A stretch of DNA of 64,000 bases from Scytonematopsis contorta HA4267-MV1 (lineage in GTDB: Bacteria > Cyanobacteriota > Cyanobacteriia > Cyanobacteriales > Nostocaceae). The stretch lies in assembly GCA_019359035.1 (NCBI GenBank), contig JAHHIC010000044.1, positions 36,030 to 100,029 on the forward strand, written 5' to 3'. The notes beneath the pieces were generated by a model, which searched no databases, was not told the origin of the DNA, and saw only the letters and a list, made by a program, of their open reading frames with translations. Numbering within the stretch: the first letter of the stretch is position 1; each line of letters opens with the position of its first letter. Below, piece by piece: positions 63,768-64,000 of the stretch. Made by a program: the position numbers and the translations under genes.

Positions 63768-64000
63768 TGTAGTGCGGGCATCTTGCCCGCCTCTTGGAGT
63801 AAGCATATCGCCCCTAGGAGTAAGCATATCGCCCCTAGGAGTAAGCATATCGCCCCTAGGAGTAAGCATATCGCCCTAGGAGTAAGCATATCGCCCTAGG
63901 AGTAAGCATATCGCCCTAGGAGTAAGCATATCGCCCTAGGAGTAAGCATATCGCCCTAGGAGTAAGCATATCGCCCTAGGAGTAAGCATATCGCCCTAGG
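63768..64000. repeat. 20/21-bp tandem repeat array, cut by window end
   Basis: Begins with GTAGTGCGGGCATCTTGCCC (63768-63788), the same seed as at 17337. Three 21-base units (63798-63860) are followed by seven 20-base units AGTAAGCATATCGCCCTAGG (63861-64000), the only difference being CCCC against CCC. The array continues beyond the window. No gene in 63464-63767. Confidence 0.9.

Noticed and set aside
1..64000. Search by eye for tRNA, rRNA, tmRNA and prophage structural genes
   Set aside because: No cloverleaf-like TTCGANTC context with proper stems and no phage structural proteins were found; small structured RNAs could still be missed.

Overview
The window looks like chromosome of a filamentous, Nostocales-type cyanobacterium. 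The support is phycobilisome-degradation (NblA) and high-light-inducible (HLIP) proteins, an SLH-type outer-membrane porin, Uma2 endonucleases, large PknB-AAA-GAF kinases, CHASE2/DUF928 signalling genes, low G+C, and many palindromic and short tandem repeats. I saw no tRNA or rRNA gene. All functional calls are read from motifs by eye; no database search was run.

Layout. (1) 0.3-3.0 kb: hybrid sensor kinase. (2) 3.4-9.7 kb: a type I (Myxan/Dev-like) CRISPR-Cas locus duplicated in tandem and then eroded. The left copy keeps cas6, a cas8-cas7 fusion remnant, a frameshifted cas5, a Uma2 gene, a leader and an 11-repeat array. The right copy keeps a cas3 with an internal deletion, a cas8/cas5 scar, a second Uma2, a homologous leader and a 4-repeat array with a diverged repeat. 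No cas1, cas2 or cas4 is present. (3) 10-12.3 kb: remnant genes, then a photostress group (nblA, an HLIP, a small unknown, a pentapeptide protein). (4) 12.6-19.3 kb: FHA-ABC exporter, small secreted proteins, a Uma2, an acetyltransferase, a catalase remnant and nested palindromic repeats. (5) 20 kb: a double-glycine-leader peptide gene resembling a RiPP/bacteriocin precursor. (6) 20.5-25.2 kb: AraC and MarR regulators, SLH porin and MFS exporter.

(7) 26.5-30.6 kb: a candidate natural-product cluster of DMATS-type aromatic prenyltransferase, heme-oxygenase-like protein, FAD monooxygenase and a short-chain dehydrogenase cut in half by a rearrangement. The same breakpoint removed the histidine-kinase end of a convergent 1,560-residue Ser/Thr kinase. 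This cluster and the eroded CRISPR duplication are the most interesting parts of the window. (8) 35.5-38.2 kb: ilvD with a divergent LysR regulator. (9) 39.7-44.4 kb: a P-loop ATPase followed by a long, highly uniform TPR protein, a possible conflict/defence pair. (10) 44.4-45.5 kb: decayed genes, including a zeta-type toxin cut to its Walker A region. (11) 45.6-51.5 kb: DUF928, CHASE2 kinase and response regulator, SDR, a nested MITE and an HD hydrolase. (12) 51.8-54.6 kb: type IA topoisomerase and a MazF toxin-antitoxin pair.

(13) 54.7-63.5 kb: a sulfur-assimilation island. It has an Rrf2 regulator, a serine acetyltransferase coupled to a Crp-type CysR-like regulator, a sulfate ABC operon (binding protein, two permeases, two NIL-domain proteins, no ATPase), a YeeE-type thiosulfate transporter, a small membrane peptide and a secreted rhodanese. 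The window ends inside a 20-21 bp tandem repeat array.
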